Source of the DNA: UKL13-2 sp044229235
GTDB taxonomy: Bacteria; Pseudomonadota; Gammaproteobacteria; Burkholderiales; Usitatibacteraceae
Length of the DNA stretch: 64,000 nucleotides
Reading direction: 5' to 3'
NCBI GenBank assembly: GCA_044229235.1
Contig: JBGATH010000004.1
Coordinates: 106,242-170,241, forward strand
Below the pieces are notes generated by a model, which saw only the letters and a list, made by a program, of their open reading frames with translations, was not told the DNA's origin and ran no database searches. The translations under genes were made by a program, and so were the position numbers. Positions 50,463-60,400 of the stretch are shown here, in pieces (positions within the stretch are counted from its first letter, which is position 1; every line of letters starts with the position of its first letter).

Positions 50463-53400
50463 TTATTGCGCGACCGGGTTTGAGTTGGAACGAAGCAGCA
50501 ATGCTTCGAAATCGCCCGCCGGAAGAGGCCGGCTGAACAGGTAGCCCTGATAGGAATCGCAGCCCATTCTAGCCAGCAGGTCGCGCTGCGCTTCCGTTTC
50601 GACACCCTCGGCGACCACTTCGATGTCCAGGGCCCGCGCCATCGCGATGACGGCGGAAACAATCGCGGTATCGTCCTTGTCGGTGAGGATGTCCGCCACA
50701 AACGTCTTGTCGATCTTCAGCGTATCGATGGGGAAACGCTTGAGGTGCGACAGGCTCGAATAGCCCGTTCCAAAATCATCGATGGCGACGCGCAGGCCCA
50801 TGTCGCGCAATTCCGCAAGCGTCTCGCCGACGCCCTGCGGATCGCGCAGCATGCTGGTCTCGGTGATTTCCACTTCGACCGCATGCGGCGGGCAGCCTTC
50901 GCGCTGCAGGCTGTCGCGCACGCGTTCGGCGAGATTGGTGGCGCTGAACTGGCCGGCGGCCAGGTTCACCGCGAGGCGCAGTTCGGTGAAACCCGACGCA
51001 TGCCATTTCTGAACCTGCGCCAGGGCAGCATCAATCACCCAGTTGCCGATCTCATGGATGAGGCCGGTTTCTTCGGCAAGATTCATGAATTCGCCCGGCG
51101 CGACCATGCCGCGCGTGGGGTGATGCCAGCGCAATAACGCTTCCGCGCCAATGATGCGGCCGGTGCGCATGTCGACCTTGGGCTGGTAGTGGAGTTCAAA
51201 TTCACCGCGCACCACCGCCGAACGCAGGGCGTTTTCCAGCAGGCGCATGGCAGTCCCATGTTCCGCGAGGTCCGACGAGAACACCTGGTACGCGTTCTTG
51301 CCGACTTCCTTGGCCCGGTACATGGCCATGTCGGCATTTTTCAGCAGTGTTTCGACGTCGTCGGCATCATCCGGAAACAGGCTGATGCCGATCGATGCGG
51401 AAACGTGGATATCGTGCCCCTCGATGCGCGACGGCTGGCGTATTTCCTCGAGCAGCTTGCCGGCCACGACGCGCGGCGATTCAAGGTCGGTCACCTGTTC
51501 CAGCACCACCATGAACTCATCACCGGAAAGCCGTACCAGCAGGTCGGAATCGCGCACGACGCGGGCAAGCCGGGTCGCGATCTCGCGCAACAGTTCATCG
51601 CCAATGCGATGCCCCAGCGTATCGTTCACGTCCTTGAAGCGATCCAGATCGATGAACATGGTGGCGACCCGGTAGCCGCCGCGGCGCGCGCGCGAAATTG
51701 CCTGCCGAAGGCGATCCTGCAGCAGGGTCCGGTTGGGCAGGCCGGTAAGGCTGTCGTGGGTGGCCTGGTGCACCAGGCGCTCCTCGGCGAGTACCCGCGT
51801 CGTCACATCCTGGGCAAGAGAAAGAATCGAAAGGATGTTGCCATCCTCGTCGCGCAGGCTGGAGTTGTACCACTCGCACCAGATGATGCGGCCATCCTTG
51901 CGGTAATTGCGGTGCAGGCTGGTGGCGCGTGGTTCGCCGTGGGTGGTCAGTTTGGCGGCGAGGGCATCGGCCTGCTCCATGTCGCCTTCCACCACGAATT
52001 TCCACTCGCGGAAGTGCTTGCCGGCCAGTTCGCCTTCGCGCCACCCGAAAATCTTTTCGGCCTGGGGGGACCAGCGCCGCAACCGGTAGTTCTGGTCCCA
52101 CTCGATGACCGCCAGCGGCGTATTCTCGAAATGCGAGCTCAGCAGCCAGTTGGCGCGCCTGAGGTCGATTTCCGTGCGCTTCAGTTCATCCACGTCGGTT
52201 GCCGCCGAGTAGATGCCGATGATGTTTCCATTCGCATCGAACCGCGGCGTGTAGCGGACGATCATCCAGCGCATGGTGGCAGGGTCGGTACCGATCTGCC
52301 GCTCGACGGTGATCGTCTCGCCCGCCATGGCGCGATCCCAGTAGGGCTTCACATCGTTGAAGCGTCGCTCGCCGAAGACTTCCTTGAGATCGCGGTTGAG
52401 CAACTGGTCACGCGGCAGACCAAGCATCTCCTCCACGCGCTTGTTGACCAGTTGGTATCGATAATTGCGGTCGAGATACACCATGGGGTGCGGAATGCTG
52501 TCCATGGCGACGCGCAACTCTGATTCACTGGTCTCCAGCGTGGCCTGCGCCAGTTTGATTTCATGGATATCCATGCCGACGATGTACACGCCCTGAACCC
52601 GGCCGTCGAAGCCTATGTCAGGCACCATGCGGATGTGAAACCAGCGTGCCGTGCCATCAAAGCTGTGGAGCAGGCGCTCGTATGAAACCGTCTCGCCGGC
52701 GATGGCCCGTGCCACGTAGGGCGCGGCGATGCGTTCCGTTTCCGCACCCAGTACTTCCAGGCCGGTACGGCCGATGACCTGATGGCGGCTCATGCCCCGC
52801 AGGCGCAGGAACGTATTGTTGACGAACTTGTAGCGCCAGCCGGAATCGATGTAGGCGATCGATTCCGGGATGTTGTCCGTGAAGAGGCGCAGCTGCCGCT
52901 CCTGCTGCTGAAGGTTTTCACGCATGATCACGTCATCGTGAATGTCGGTCAGGACGACATAGATACCCTCAACGTTGCCGGACTCGCGAATGTCCGGCAC
53001 CACGTGGCCACGAACCCAGCGCATGCCCTTGCCCTGGATGTTGGCCAGGCGTTCATAGGTGGCGTGCTCGCCGGCGAAGCCCAGCTTCAGGAAAGGACGA
53101 ACGCTTTCCATGACATCGGCGCTGAATACTTCATCCAGGTGCTTGCCGAGAATCTCGCCCGGCTGAATCCCGTTCCACTCGGCGCTGGACCGGTTATAGA
53201 AGGTGACCCGCTCGCTGGTATCAACGTAGGTGATCGGCAGGCCGACATTGTCCGTCAGCAGGCGAAGTTGCCGTTCCCGCTCGACGATTTTCTGCCGCAG
53301 CTGGTAATCGCCTTCGCTGTCGGCGATCACGACATAGACGCCGACCGGCTTTCCCGATTCGTCGCGGTCGGGAAACATGTTGACGCGGATGTGCCCCGGT

Positions 53401-54131
53401 CCATGCCCGGCGAATTTCGCCAGGCGCTCGTAGGCAATCTGCTCGCCGGCCAGTGCGCGCCGGGCCATGGATTCGATTTCCGCGAACTGGTTCGCCCCGA
53501 TGACTTCCTGCCAGGTTCGCCCGATGATCTCGGCTGCGGGCAGGCCGAACCACTCGCTCCCGACCTGATTGATGTACCGGTAGCGCAGTTCGCTGTCGCT
53601 GCGTGAAATCGGCATGCCGATGTTGTCGGCGATGGCGCGCAGGTCCTGTTCCTTGGCGATCAGGCTTTGCCTGAGCTGGAAATCCTCTTCGATGTCGAGC
53701 GCGATGACGAAGATGCCGACGAGTCCTGCTCCATCGACGATATCGGGAAAAAATGACACGCGCAGATGGCGCGGGCCGCCGGCACGCGCCAGTGACAACG
53801 TCTCCACGTCGCTGGATTCGCCCGCCGCTGCGCGGTGCAGGTAAGGCAGGTAAAACTGGTACGCCGCCATGGGCAGCACCTGCGATGCATGGCGCCCCAG
53901 CATGTCGGTCGCATGCATGCCCACCCACTCCTGGAAGGGCCGGTTGACGAAGCGCAGTATGTGATCGGTATCCAAATACAGGATCGGCCGGCCGGTGTTG
54001 TCGGTGAGCGATTGCAGCATGCGCTGCCAGTCGCCTACCCCTTGTTCTGCCGCAGTGGCGTAGGCAGGTCCCCCGCGACGCTCTACGGACTTTCGTGCTG
54101 GCTTGGGGACATCTGACGCAGGGGGATTCAT
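50463..54131 (-). CDS. Six-PAS GGDEF-EAL signalling protein
   Basis: About 1,222 residues from ATG 54131, or 1,236 from ATG 54173. Six consecutive PAS domains of about 125 residues each follow one another (repeats of the LRLLTDNVGLPITYVDTSE and GIYVVLTDIHDD kind). Then a GGDEF domain has LVRLSGDEFMVVLEQ, so the signature is SGDEF, a variant often still active. Then an EAL domain has IGAEALLRWHHPTRGM and VAIDDFGTGYSSLSHLKRFP. It may make and/or degrade cyclic di-GMP. No membrane helix is present, so sensing is cytoplasmic. It sits between pgsA and the tRNA cluster and looks inserted into an otherwise conserved order. Confidence 0.92.
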   Translation of the reverse strand: MNPPASDVPKPARKSVERRGGPAYATAAEQGVGDWQRMLQSLTDNTGRPILYLDTDHILRFVNRPFQEWVGMHATDMLGRHASQVLPMAAYQFYLPYLHRAAAGESSDVETLSLARAGGPRHLRVSFFPDIVDGAGLVGIFVIALDIEEDFQLRQSLIAKEQDLRAIADNIGMPISRSDSELRYRYINQVGSEWFGLPAAEIIGRTWQEVIGANQFAEIESMARRALAGEQIAYERLAKFAGHGPGHIRVNMFPDRDESGKPVGVYVVIADSEGDYQLRQKIVERERQLRLLTDNVGLPITYVDTSERVTFYNRSSAEWNGIQPGEILGKHLDEVFSADVMESVRPFLKLGFAGEHATYERLANIQGKGMRWVRGHVVPDIRESGNVEGIYVVLTDIHDDVIMRENLQQQERQLRLFTDNIPESIAYIDSGWRYKFVNNTFLRLRGMSRHQVIGRTGLEVLGAETERIAAPYVARAIAGETVSYERLLHSFDGTARWFHIRMVPDIGFDGRVQGVYIVGMDIHEIKLAQATLETSESELRVAMDSIPHPMVYLDRNYRYQLVNKRVEEMLGLPRDQLLNRDLKEVFGERRFNDVKPYWDRAMAGETITVERQIGTDPATMRWMIVRYTPRFDANGNIIGIYSAATDVDELKRTEIDLRRANWLLSSHFENTPLAVIEWDQNYRLRRWSPQAEKIFGWREGELAGKHFREWKFVVEGDMEQADALAAKLTTHGEPRATSLHRNYRKDGRIIWCEWYNSSLRDEDGNILSILSLAQDVTTRVLAEERLVHQATHDSLTGLPNRTLLQDRLRQAISRARRGGYRVATMFIDLDRFKDVNDTLGHRIGDELLREIATRLARVVRDSDLLVRLSGDEFMVVLEQVTDLESPRVVAGKLLEEIRQPSRIEGHDIHVSASIGISLFPDDADDVETLLKNADMAMYRAKEVGKNAYQVFSSDLAEHGTAMRLLENALRSAVVRGEFELHYQPKVDMRTGRIIGAEALLRWHHPTRGMVAPGEFMNLAEETGLIHEIGNWVIDAALAQVQKWHASGFTELRLAVNLAAGQFSATNLAERVRDSLQREGCPPHAVEVEITETSMLRDPQGVGETLAELRDMGLRVAIDDFGTGYSSLSHLKRFPIDTLKIDKTFVADILTDKDDTAIVSAVIAMARALDIEVVAEGVETEAQRDLLARMGCDSYQGYLFSRPLPAGDFEALLLRSNSNPVAQ

Positions 54132-54284
54132 GTCATCCGGGGCAATGGCATTCGGCGCGGTGCGCCATGGCATACAGCAACAAAGTGTATCTTATTCGCC
54201 GGCAACCTCTAACGCCGCCAGTTCGGGCCGTTACCCGGTCGTCAGCGAATCTTGCGCCTTTCAGCTCCAGCCATTGCGCCATCT

Positions 54285-54312
54285 TTGACGTCGCGCAGAA
54301 TTACGCTATAAT
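54285..54312 (+). promoter_or_regulatory. Promoter of the tRNA Gly-Cys-Leu cluster
   Basis: TTGACG (54,285-54,290) and a perfect TATAAT (54,307-54,312) are 16 bp apart. The tRNA-Gly begins 11 bp after the -10. A GC-rich stretch after the -10 (GCGCAGCG) resembles a stringent discriminator. Confidence 0.85.
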
Positions 54313-54322
54313 GCGCAGCGAT

Positions 54323-54398
54323 GCGGGAATAGCTCAGTTGGTAGAGCGCAACCTTGCCAAGGTTGAGGTCGAGAGTTCGAGACTCTTTTCCCGCTCCA
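54323..54398 (+). tRNA. tRNA-Gly (GCC)
   Basis: GCGGGAA and TTCCCGC form the 7-bp acceptor stem. The D-loop AGCTCAGTTGGTAGAGC, the anticodon arm ACCTT-GCC-AAGGT and the T-arm around GAGTTCGAGACTC are all canonical. The 3' CCA is encoded. Confidence 0.98.
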
Positions 54399-54406
54399 AA
54401 TTACAT

Positions 54407-54430
54407 CGGGGAAGGTGAAAACCTTCCCCG
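54407..54430 (+). other. Hairpin in the Gly-Cys tRNA spacer
   Basis: CGGGGAAGGT and ACCTTCCCCG make a perfect 10-bp stem with a GAAA tetraloop. No T-tract follows, so this is more likely a processing signal for the tRNA precursor than a terminator. Confidence 0.6.
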
Positions 54431-54474
54431 AATCATTTAAGCTGGCCGAAGTGTGCCAGCACCAGATAGCCCAA

Positions 54475-54548
54475 GGCGGGTTAGCAAAGTGGCTATGCAG
54501 CGGATTGCAAATCCGTAGACGTCGGTTCGATTCCGGCACCCGCCTCCA
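54475..54548 (+). tRNA. tRNA-Cys (GCA)
   Basis: GGCGGGT and ACCCGCC form the acceptor stem, with the anticodon in GGATT-GCA-AATCC and the T-arm around TCGGTTCGATTCCGG. The 3' CCA is encoded. Confidence 0.98.
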
Positions 54549-54562
54549 AAAACGCTGACAAG

Positions 54563-54595
54563 AGCCGCCTTGATTGATCTTCGGGCGGCTTTTTT
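54563..54595 (+). terminator. Rho-independent terminator between tRNA-Cys and tRNA-Leu
   Basis: AGCCGCC and GGCGGCT pair around a 14-nt loop and are followed by a T-tract. Some read-through or a separate promoter would be needed for tRNA-Leu; a TAGAAT box lies at 54,634-54,639 but without a good -35. Confidence 0.75.
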
Positions 54596-54663
54596 GTGGC
54601 CGCGAATTCGTGAGATCGCCAGCGGCGCTCGGGTAGAATCGGCGGGTCGCCGACTTGCAGCGC

Positions 54664-54754
54664 GCCCGGATGGTGAAACAGGTAGACACAACGGACTTAA
54701 AATCCGTCGGTGGGTAATTCCGCCGTGCCGGTTCGATTCCGGCTCCGGGCACCA
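54664..54754 (+). tRNA. tRNA-Leu (TAA)
   Basis: 91 nt with CCA. GCCCGGA and TCCGGGC form the acceptor stem, the anticodon arm is ACGGACT-TAA-AATCCGT, and a long variable arm (GGTGGGTAATTCCGCC) marks a type II tRNA. Confidence 0.97.
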
Positions 54755-54797
54755 GATCCGCACCCGGCATCACGCTCACCGCTCCGGGGAAACCCGC

Positions 54798-55766
54798 TCA
54801 GTCAATCTTCGCCCCCGACCGCCTCGCCACGTCCGCCCATTTCACGATATCGGACTTGAGCATTGCGCTGGCCTCTTCCGGCGTGTTGGCCACGACTTCG
54901 GCTCCCTGGCTGGCAAAGCGCTGCTGCAATTCGGCATTTGAGAGCACCTTCACCGACGCCGCGTGCAGCCGCGCGACCACGTCCTTTGGCGTACCGGCCG
55001 GCGCAAAGAAGCCGAACCAGTTGCTCGATTCAAAACCCGGGTTGCTGGCTTCGGCTATGGTCGGCAGGTCGGGCATCAGTCGTGAGCGTTTGGCGCCAGT
55101 CATGGCCAGCGCCTTGACCTTGCCGGATTTGAGCAGCGGGGCGATGGAAACCGTGCTGTCGAACATCATCGAAATCTGGCCGGAAATCAGGTCCGGAAAT
55201 ACGAACGCGCTGCCTTTGTACGGGATATGCGTGATTTGCGTGCCGTTGAGCGTGTTGAACATTTCGCCCGTGAGGTGCGAGATGGTGCCGTTGCCGCTCG
55301 AACCGAAATTTACCTTGCCCGGATTGGCGCGCGCATAGGCGATCAGTTCCTTCATGTTGCCGGCTGGAAGCGCCGGGTTGATCACTACGACATTTTCCGA
55401 AACCGCCAACATGGTAATCGGCGCGAAGTCCCTGACCGGGTCATAGGGCAATTTCTTGTACAGGCTGACGGCGATGGCATGGTTGCTGGACGTGCCGATG
55501 GTCAGGGTGTAGCCGTCGGGCGCTGCCTTGGCAACCTGGTCGGCGCCGATGGTGCCGCCGGCACCAGGCTTGTTTTCGATGATGACCTGCTGCTTCAGTT
55601 CATCGCCCAGACGGGCGGCGAAGTCGCGCGAGAGGATATCGGTCGCGCCGCCTGGCGGGAAGCCAATGACAATTCGGATGGGCTTGGCGGGATAGGCTTC
55701 GGCCATGGCGATGGAAGAGAATGGCGCCAGCAGCACGGCTGCGGCAAACATGATGGGAATTCGCAT
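54798..55766 (-). CDS. Bug/TctC-family periplasmic solute-binding protein
   Basis: 322 residues from ATG 55766. A Sec signal peptide (MRIPIMFAAAVLLAPFSSIA, cut near AMAEA) is followed by YPAKPIRIVIGFPPGGATD, the Bug-family start, and ENKPGAGGTIGADQVAKAAP. Bug proteins bind carboxylates or amides for tripartite tricarboxylate transporters. No TctA or TctB is adjacent, and orphan Bug proteins are very common in Burkholderiales. I rejected a start eight codons upstream because it delays the signal peptide. Confidence 0.93.
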   Translation of the reverse strand: MRIPIMFAAAVLLAPFSSIAMAEAYPAKPIRIVIGFPPGGATDILSRDFAARLGDELKQQVIIENKPGAGGTIGADQVAKAAPDGYTLTIGTSSNHAIAVSLYKKLPYDPVRDFAPITMLAVSENVVVINPALPAGNMKELIAYARANPGKVNFGSSGNGTISHLTGEMFNTLNGTQITHIPYKGSAFVFPDLISGQISMMFDSTVSIAPLLKSGKVKALAMTGAKRSRLMPDLPTIAEASNPGFESSNWFGFFAPAGTPKDVVARLHAASVKVLSNAELQQRFASQGAEVVANTPEEASAMLKSDIVKWADVARRSGAKID

Positions 55767-55885
55767 GGTGAAATCCGGCTCCTTGAGCAAACATGCAACG
55801 ATCGTGGGTGACCCGATGGCAGGGCGACGCTAGAATGACGCCTAATACGTAGTCCCGAGTTTGCCCGATACGGCGAAAGATACGA

Positions 55886-56260
55886 ATGAACCACATCAAT
55901 TCCCGCAGTTGTTTCCTTTCTTGCATGCGCTTGGTCTTCTGCGGCCTGGGTTTGGGCTTTGCGGGCGCGGCAGCGGCGCATGTGGCTGACTGCAGCCGCT
56001 TTGAGGGGGTGGCCCAGTTGCGCTGCGAGCGCCATGTCCGGATGATGGACAAATGCGGGCTGCTCAAGGGACCCGCGCATCACGCCTGTGACCGCGAATT
56101 CCTGCTGGCGAACCCGCTCAACTGCAGCGTGCTCAAGGAAAACCAGCGAACAATGTGCGACGCGGAGATCAAGGCATTCAAAACTTGCGAGCCAAAGCCG
56201 GGTGTGGAGTTCATGGGCTGCGTAAAACAAGCCACCGGTGCCAGTCCGGTGGGGCATTGA
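55886..56260 (+). CDS. Small Cys-rich secreted protein of unknown function
   Basis: 124 residues. A signal peptide (hydrophobic LVFCGLGLGFAGAAAA near residues 17-32) precedes a compact domain with about seven cysteines spaced through DCSRFEG, LRCERH, DKCGLL, HACDRE, LNCSVL, TMCDAE, KTCEPK and GCVKQ. These would form several disulfides in the periplasm. I do not recognise a family. Copy F of the dispersed palindrome lies 15 bp after the stop. Confidence 0.75.
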   Translation: MNHINSRSCFLSCMRLVFCGLGLGFAGAAAAHVADCSRFEGVAQLRCERHVRMMDKCGLLKGPAHHACDREFLLANPLNCSVLKENQRTMCDAEIKAFKTCEPKPGVEFMGCVKQATGASPVGH

Positions 56261-56275
56261 AGGCAGGCGACCATC

Positions 56276-56341
56276 AAAGTGGCCATTTGGCGCGGCTCTC
56301 CGGGCATTTTTGCTCTGGGAGCCGCGCCAGTGCTTGAGTTC
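56276..56341. repeat. 66-bp dispersed palindrome, copy F
   Basis: AAAGTGGCCATTTGGCGCGG through a GGGCATTTTTGCTCTGG centre to GAGCCGCGCCAGTGCTTGAG plus TTC. The central stem GGCGCGGCTCTC with GGGAGCCGCGCC is strong. It lies between the Cys-rich protein and the EamA gene. Confidence 0.85.
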
Positions 56342-56389
56342 TGCCTCCTTTCCCTCATGCAAACAGTCAGCTTTTCGGGGCCGTAACCG

Positions 56390-57349
56390 TTGCAACCCTC
56401 AAGTGCTTCCCCCGCCATCGAATCGAGCCCCGCCGCGGCGAGTGCGCCGCGTTGGCTCGCCTACGTGGTGCTGGGTGCGGCCGTGCTGATCGTGTCGAGC
56501 GCGGCAATCTTCATTCGGGTCGCGCAGGCGGACGGCGTGTCGTCGATGGCGATTGCTGCCTGGCGATTGGCCATTGCCGCGATGGTGTTGTGTCCGCTGG
56601 TGCTGGTGCGGCACCGCGACGCCGTGGCTGCGCTTAACACCCGGGCATGGATGTTCGGGATCCTCTCGGGGCTATTCCTGGCCATGCACTTCGCGGCATG
56701 GATTTCGTCGCTGGCGTTTACCTCCGTGGCCAGCAGCCTCGCGCTGGTTTCCACCAATCCGGTGTGGATCGCGCTGGCATCGTGGCTGCTGTTTCGCGAG
56801 CGCCTCGAGGCGGCGCTGCTGGTCGGCATCGCCGCCGCCATCGCCGGCAGCGGATTGATTTTTGCCTCCGACGCCACCCTCAGTACCGGCAGCCACGGCA
56901 GCCAGCCCCTGCTCGGCAATCTGCTGGCACTGGCCGGTTCGCTGACCGTGTGCGGCTACCTCCTGATCGGCCGCCGCCTGCGTGCACGGGTCTCGCTGGT
57001 ACCGTATATCTGGCTGGTGTACACCTCGGCCGCCATTTTCCTGATGGGTGCGGCACTGTTCGCCGGTGTCGCGCTTACCGGTTACACACAGACCGGCTGG
57101 CTATGCCTGCTGGTGCTGGCGCTCGGCCCCCAATTGCTGGGGCACAGCGCATTCAATTGGGCGCTCGGACATGTTTCGGCCACCTTCATCGCCCTCGTCA
57201 TCCTCGGCGAGCCGATCGGCTCGGCGCTGCTCGCCTGGTTGATTTTCGGCGAAACGTTTGCGCCCTTACAACTGGCCGGCTTCAGCCTGTTGCTGGCCGG
57301 GATTTACCTCGCCGGCAGGGGGGGACGCACGCGCAGCAAGGTCAGTTAG
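56390..57349 (+). CDS. EamA/DMT-family transporter
   Basis: 319 residues with ten hydrophobic helices in two EamA halves. The first half includes IFIRVAQADGVSSMAIAAWR and the family's STNPVWIALASWLLFRERL. The second includes GHVSATFIALVILGEPIGSA. Such proteins export metabolites or amino acids across the inner membrane; the substrate is unknown. The start is a TTG at 56390; no ATG lies upstream in frame before a stop. Confidence 0.85.
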   Translation: MQPSSASPAIESSPAAASAPRWLAYVVLGAAVLIVSSAAIFIRVAQADGVSSMAIAAWRLAIAAMVLCPLVLVRHRDAVAALNTRAWMFGILSGLFLAMHFAAWISSLAFTSVASSLALVSTNPVWIALASWLLFRERLEAALLVGIAAAIAGSGLIFASDATLSTGSHGSQPLLGNLLALAGSLTVCGYLLIGRRLRARVSLVPYIWLVYTSAAIFLMGAALFAGVALTGYTQTGWLCLLVLALGPQLLGHSAFNWALGHVSATFIALVILGEPIGSALLAWLIFGETFAPLQLAGFSLLLAGIYLAGRGGRTRSKVS

Positions 57350-57435
57350 CCGCGGCCTCGCTGAAGCGCTCGCTTATAATCTTGCCTCACTGCGCAGCGG
57401 CATTCGCCGCACTTCGCCCTCACCGAAAGTCCTGC

Positions 57436-60400
57436 TTGAACGTCGTCGATATCATCATCCCGGTTTACCGTGGACTGGCCGAAACGCGGGCCTGCATCGA
57501 GAGCGTCCTGGCCGCGTCGCCGCAACAGCCAATGGAGATCGTCGTCGTCGATGATGCCAGCCCCGAGACGGCGATTTCGCAACTGCTTGATGACTGGTCC
57601 GCGGCCGGAAAAATCACGCTGCTGCGCAATTCGACCAATCGCGGTTTCGTGGCGTCGGTCAACCGCGCGATGGCGCTGCATGCGGATCGTGACGTGGTGT
57701 TGCTCAACAGCGATACCGAGGTTTACGCCGACTGGCTCGATCGCTTCGTCGCCTGCGCGAATGCGCATGCGGATGCGGCGAGCCTGAACCCGTTTTCCAA
57801 TAACGCCACGCTGGCGAGCTACCCGCGCATCGGCCAGCCCAACGCCTTGCCGGAAGGCTGCACCGGCCAACAGCTTGATGCGCTGTTTGCGCGCGTCAAT
57901 GCGGGGCTGGTGGCGGACGTGCCGACCACGGTGGGTTTTTGCATGTTCCTGCGCCGCAGCGTGCTGGACGAAATCGGCCTGTTTGACGAAGACGCATTCG
58001 GTCGCGGATACGGCGAGGAGAATGACTGGTGCCTGCGCGCCAGCGCCAAGGGCTACCGGCATCTGCTGTGCGGCGACACCTTCGTATTCCATTACGGCGA
58101 GGTTTCGTTCGTGGCTGAGGCCAAACCGGGACAACAGGCCGCACAGGCCATCATCGATGCGCGCTATCCCCAATACCGCGACCTGATTTCGCGGCATTTC
58201 GCGGAAGACCCGGCCCGCGCTATGCGCGAGAACATCGACCTCGCGCGCATCGCGGCATCCCCTCGGCCGCGGCTGCTGTTCATCACTCATAACTGGGGCG
58301 GCGGCACCGAAAAGCACGTCAACGACCTTGCCCGCATGGTCGCCGGAGAGGCCGAAGTGCTGGCCCTGCGGCCGCTGTCCGGCGGTCAGCTGTCATTGCA
58401 GTGGTTGCGTGGCCAGGGTGACGCGGTCGAGCCGTTCCGCGCTTATTTCGAAATACCGGCAGACGAAGCAGCGCTCCTCGACCTGCTCAGGTCGCTCCGC
58501 ATCGCGCGGGTTCACCTGCATCATGTTCACCAGCAGCCGCGGATGGTGCTGACGTTGGCAGCGCGCCTGGGTGTGCCGCTGGACATCACGCTGCACGACT
58601 ATTTTCCGATCACGCCGCAGTATCACCTCGCGCCCGGTGGCGTCGTGCCGGACGCGGATGTGGACAACGCGGGGGGTCTGTCGCTGGTGCAGTGGCGGGA
58701 CACGATGCGCAAATTGCTGGCCGGCGCGGCACGGGTAATTTGCCCCTCAGCGGACCTGAAGGCGCGCATCGCGCCCTACCTGTCTGGCATCAATCTTGAG
58801 GTGTGGCCGCATCCGGAGCCGGCACAGCCCGCCTTCGACGCCCCGCTCAAGGTGCTGGTGCTTGGGGGGCTGACGGTGGAAAAAGGCCTGCAGATCGTGC
58901 GCGCGTGTGCGACCGACGCGGCACAACGCGGTCTGCCCCTGCATTTTCATGTTCTCGGCCATACCGAGCACGCACTGAATCCTGAAGGCCTGCTGCCGGT
59001 TTCGGTGCATGGCAGCTACGCGGAAGCTGAACTTGCGCAGCTCATCGCGCTCGCCGGTGCCGATGCGTTCCTGTTTCCGGCGCAGATTCCCGAAAGTTAC
59101 TCGTACACATTGACCGCGGCCAAGCGCACGGGCCTGCCCATCGTCGCGTCGCGGCTCGGCGCGCTCAGCGAGCGGCTGGCTGGTTATCCCGGTGCAAAGC
59201 TGGCGGACTGGAACGCTGCGCCATCCGTCTGGAATGACACATTGCTTGCCGCAATGCCGGCGGCGCAGATACATCCGGCTGCGCCAGGCAGCGAAGGCGA
59301 GTACCGCGCGCGCTATCTTGCGCCGATCAGCGAATCGACCATTGACACGCATGGCCAAACCGGGTCCGCTGTGCGCCTGGCAGCGCGTTTCTTTTATCCC
59401 GCGCGGCATTTGGGTACCGAACCTGAAAAATCGCTGGAACAGCTGTACGTCGGCGGTGTGGAGTGCGGTCACGGCGCCACGCGCCAGGAACTGAAGCGGC
59501 GTGTTCAGGTGTTCGATGCGGAGCTTCGGCAGGCCCGCGATTCGGCGCAGGCGGCACACGACGCCATGCATCGCCTCGAAGCCGATCTGATGCTGACGGT
59601 GACCGAACTGCAGGCGGCGCTGGCCGAGCAGGACAAGGCCGTGGCGGCAGCCCGGGACGCCTATCTGGCCATCGAGGAGAGCACTTCCTGGCGCATCACC
59701 GCGCCGCTGCGCAGCGTGATGCAAAGCGTCAAGGACTGGCGTCATCGTCTCACCGACCTGCGGCGCGGACTTCGGCGTTTGCCGCGCGATGCGGCGATTG
59801 CCGGGCAGATATTGAAGGAAGAAGGTGTTGTTGCGCTGGGTAAGCGCGTGCACGACAAGCTCACCCGGCACAACGACTTCGCCGGCGGCCGGGGAAAAGT
59901 CTACGAAGCCGAGGCGGTCATCACCGCGCTGACCGTGCCGGCGAGCGATGTGCCGCGCTGGAGCCTCATCATCCCGGTGTATCAGCAGCATTTGCTGACC
60001 TTCACCTGCCTCAAGAGCATCGCCGAGACTTGCGCGGATGCCGCGATCGAAGTCATTGTCATCGACGATTGTTCGCGCGAACCGGTCACTGACGCGCTGG
60101 CAGCGGTCGGCGGCATACGGGTGATCCGCAATGAAGCCAATCTCGGTTTCCTCAGGAACTGCAACAAGGCGGCCGCGCAGGCGCGCGGCGAGTTCGTCGT
60201 CATCCTCAACAACGATCTCATCCTCACCGGCGACTGGTTGCAGCAGATGACGGCGGTGTTTGACCGCTGGCCGGACACCGGCATGGTCGGCGCCAAGCTG
60301 ATCTATCCTGATGGCAAGCTGCAGGAAGCCGGCGGCATCGTCTGGCGCGATGGCTCGGCATGGAACGTTGGTCGCGGTGACGATCCCGACAAACCGGAAT

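Noticed and set aside
54407..54430. Rho-independent terminator after tRNA-Gly
   Set aside because: The stem is perfect but lacks a T-tract, and two more tRNAs follow, so a processing hairpin is more likely.
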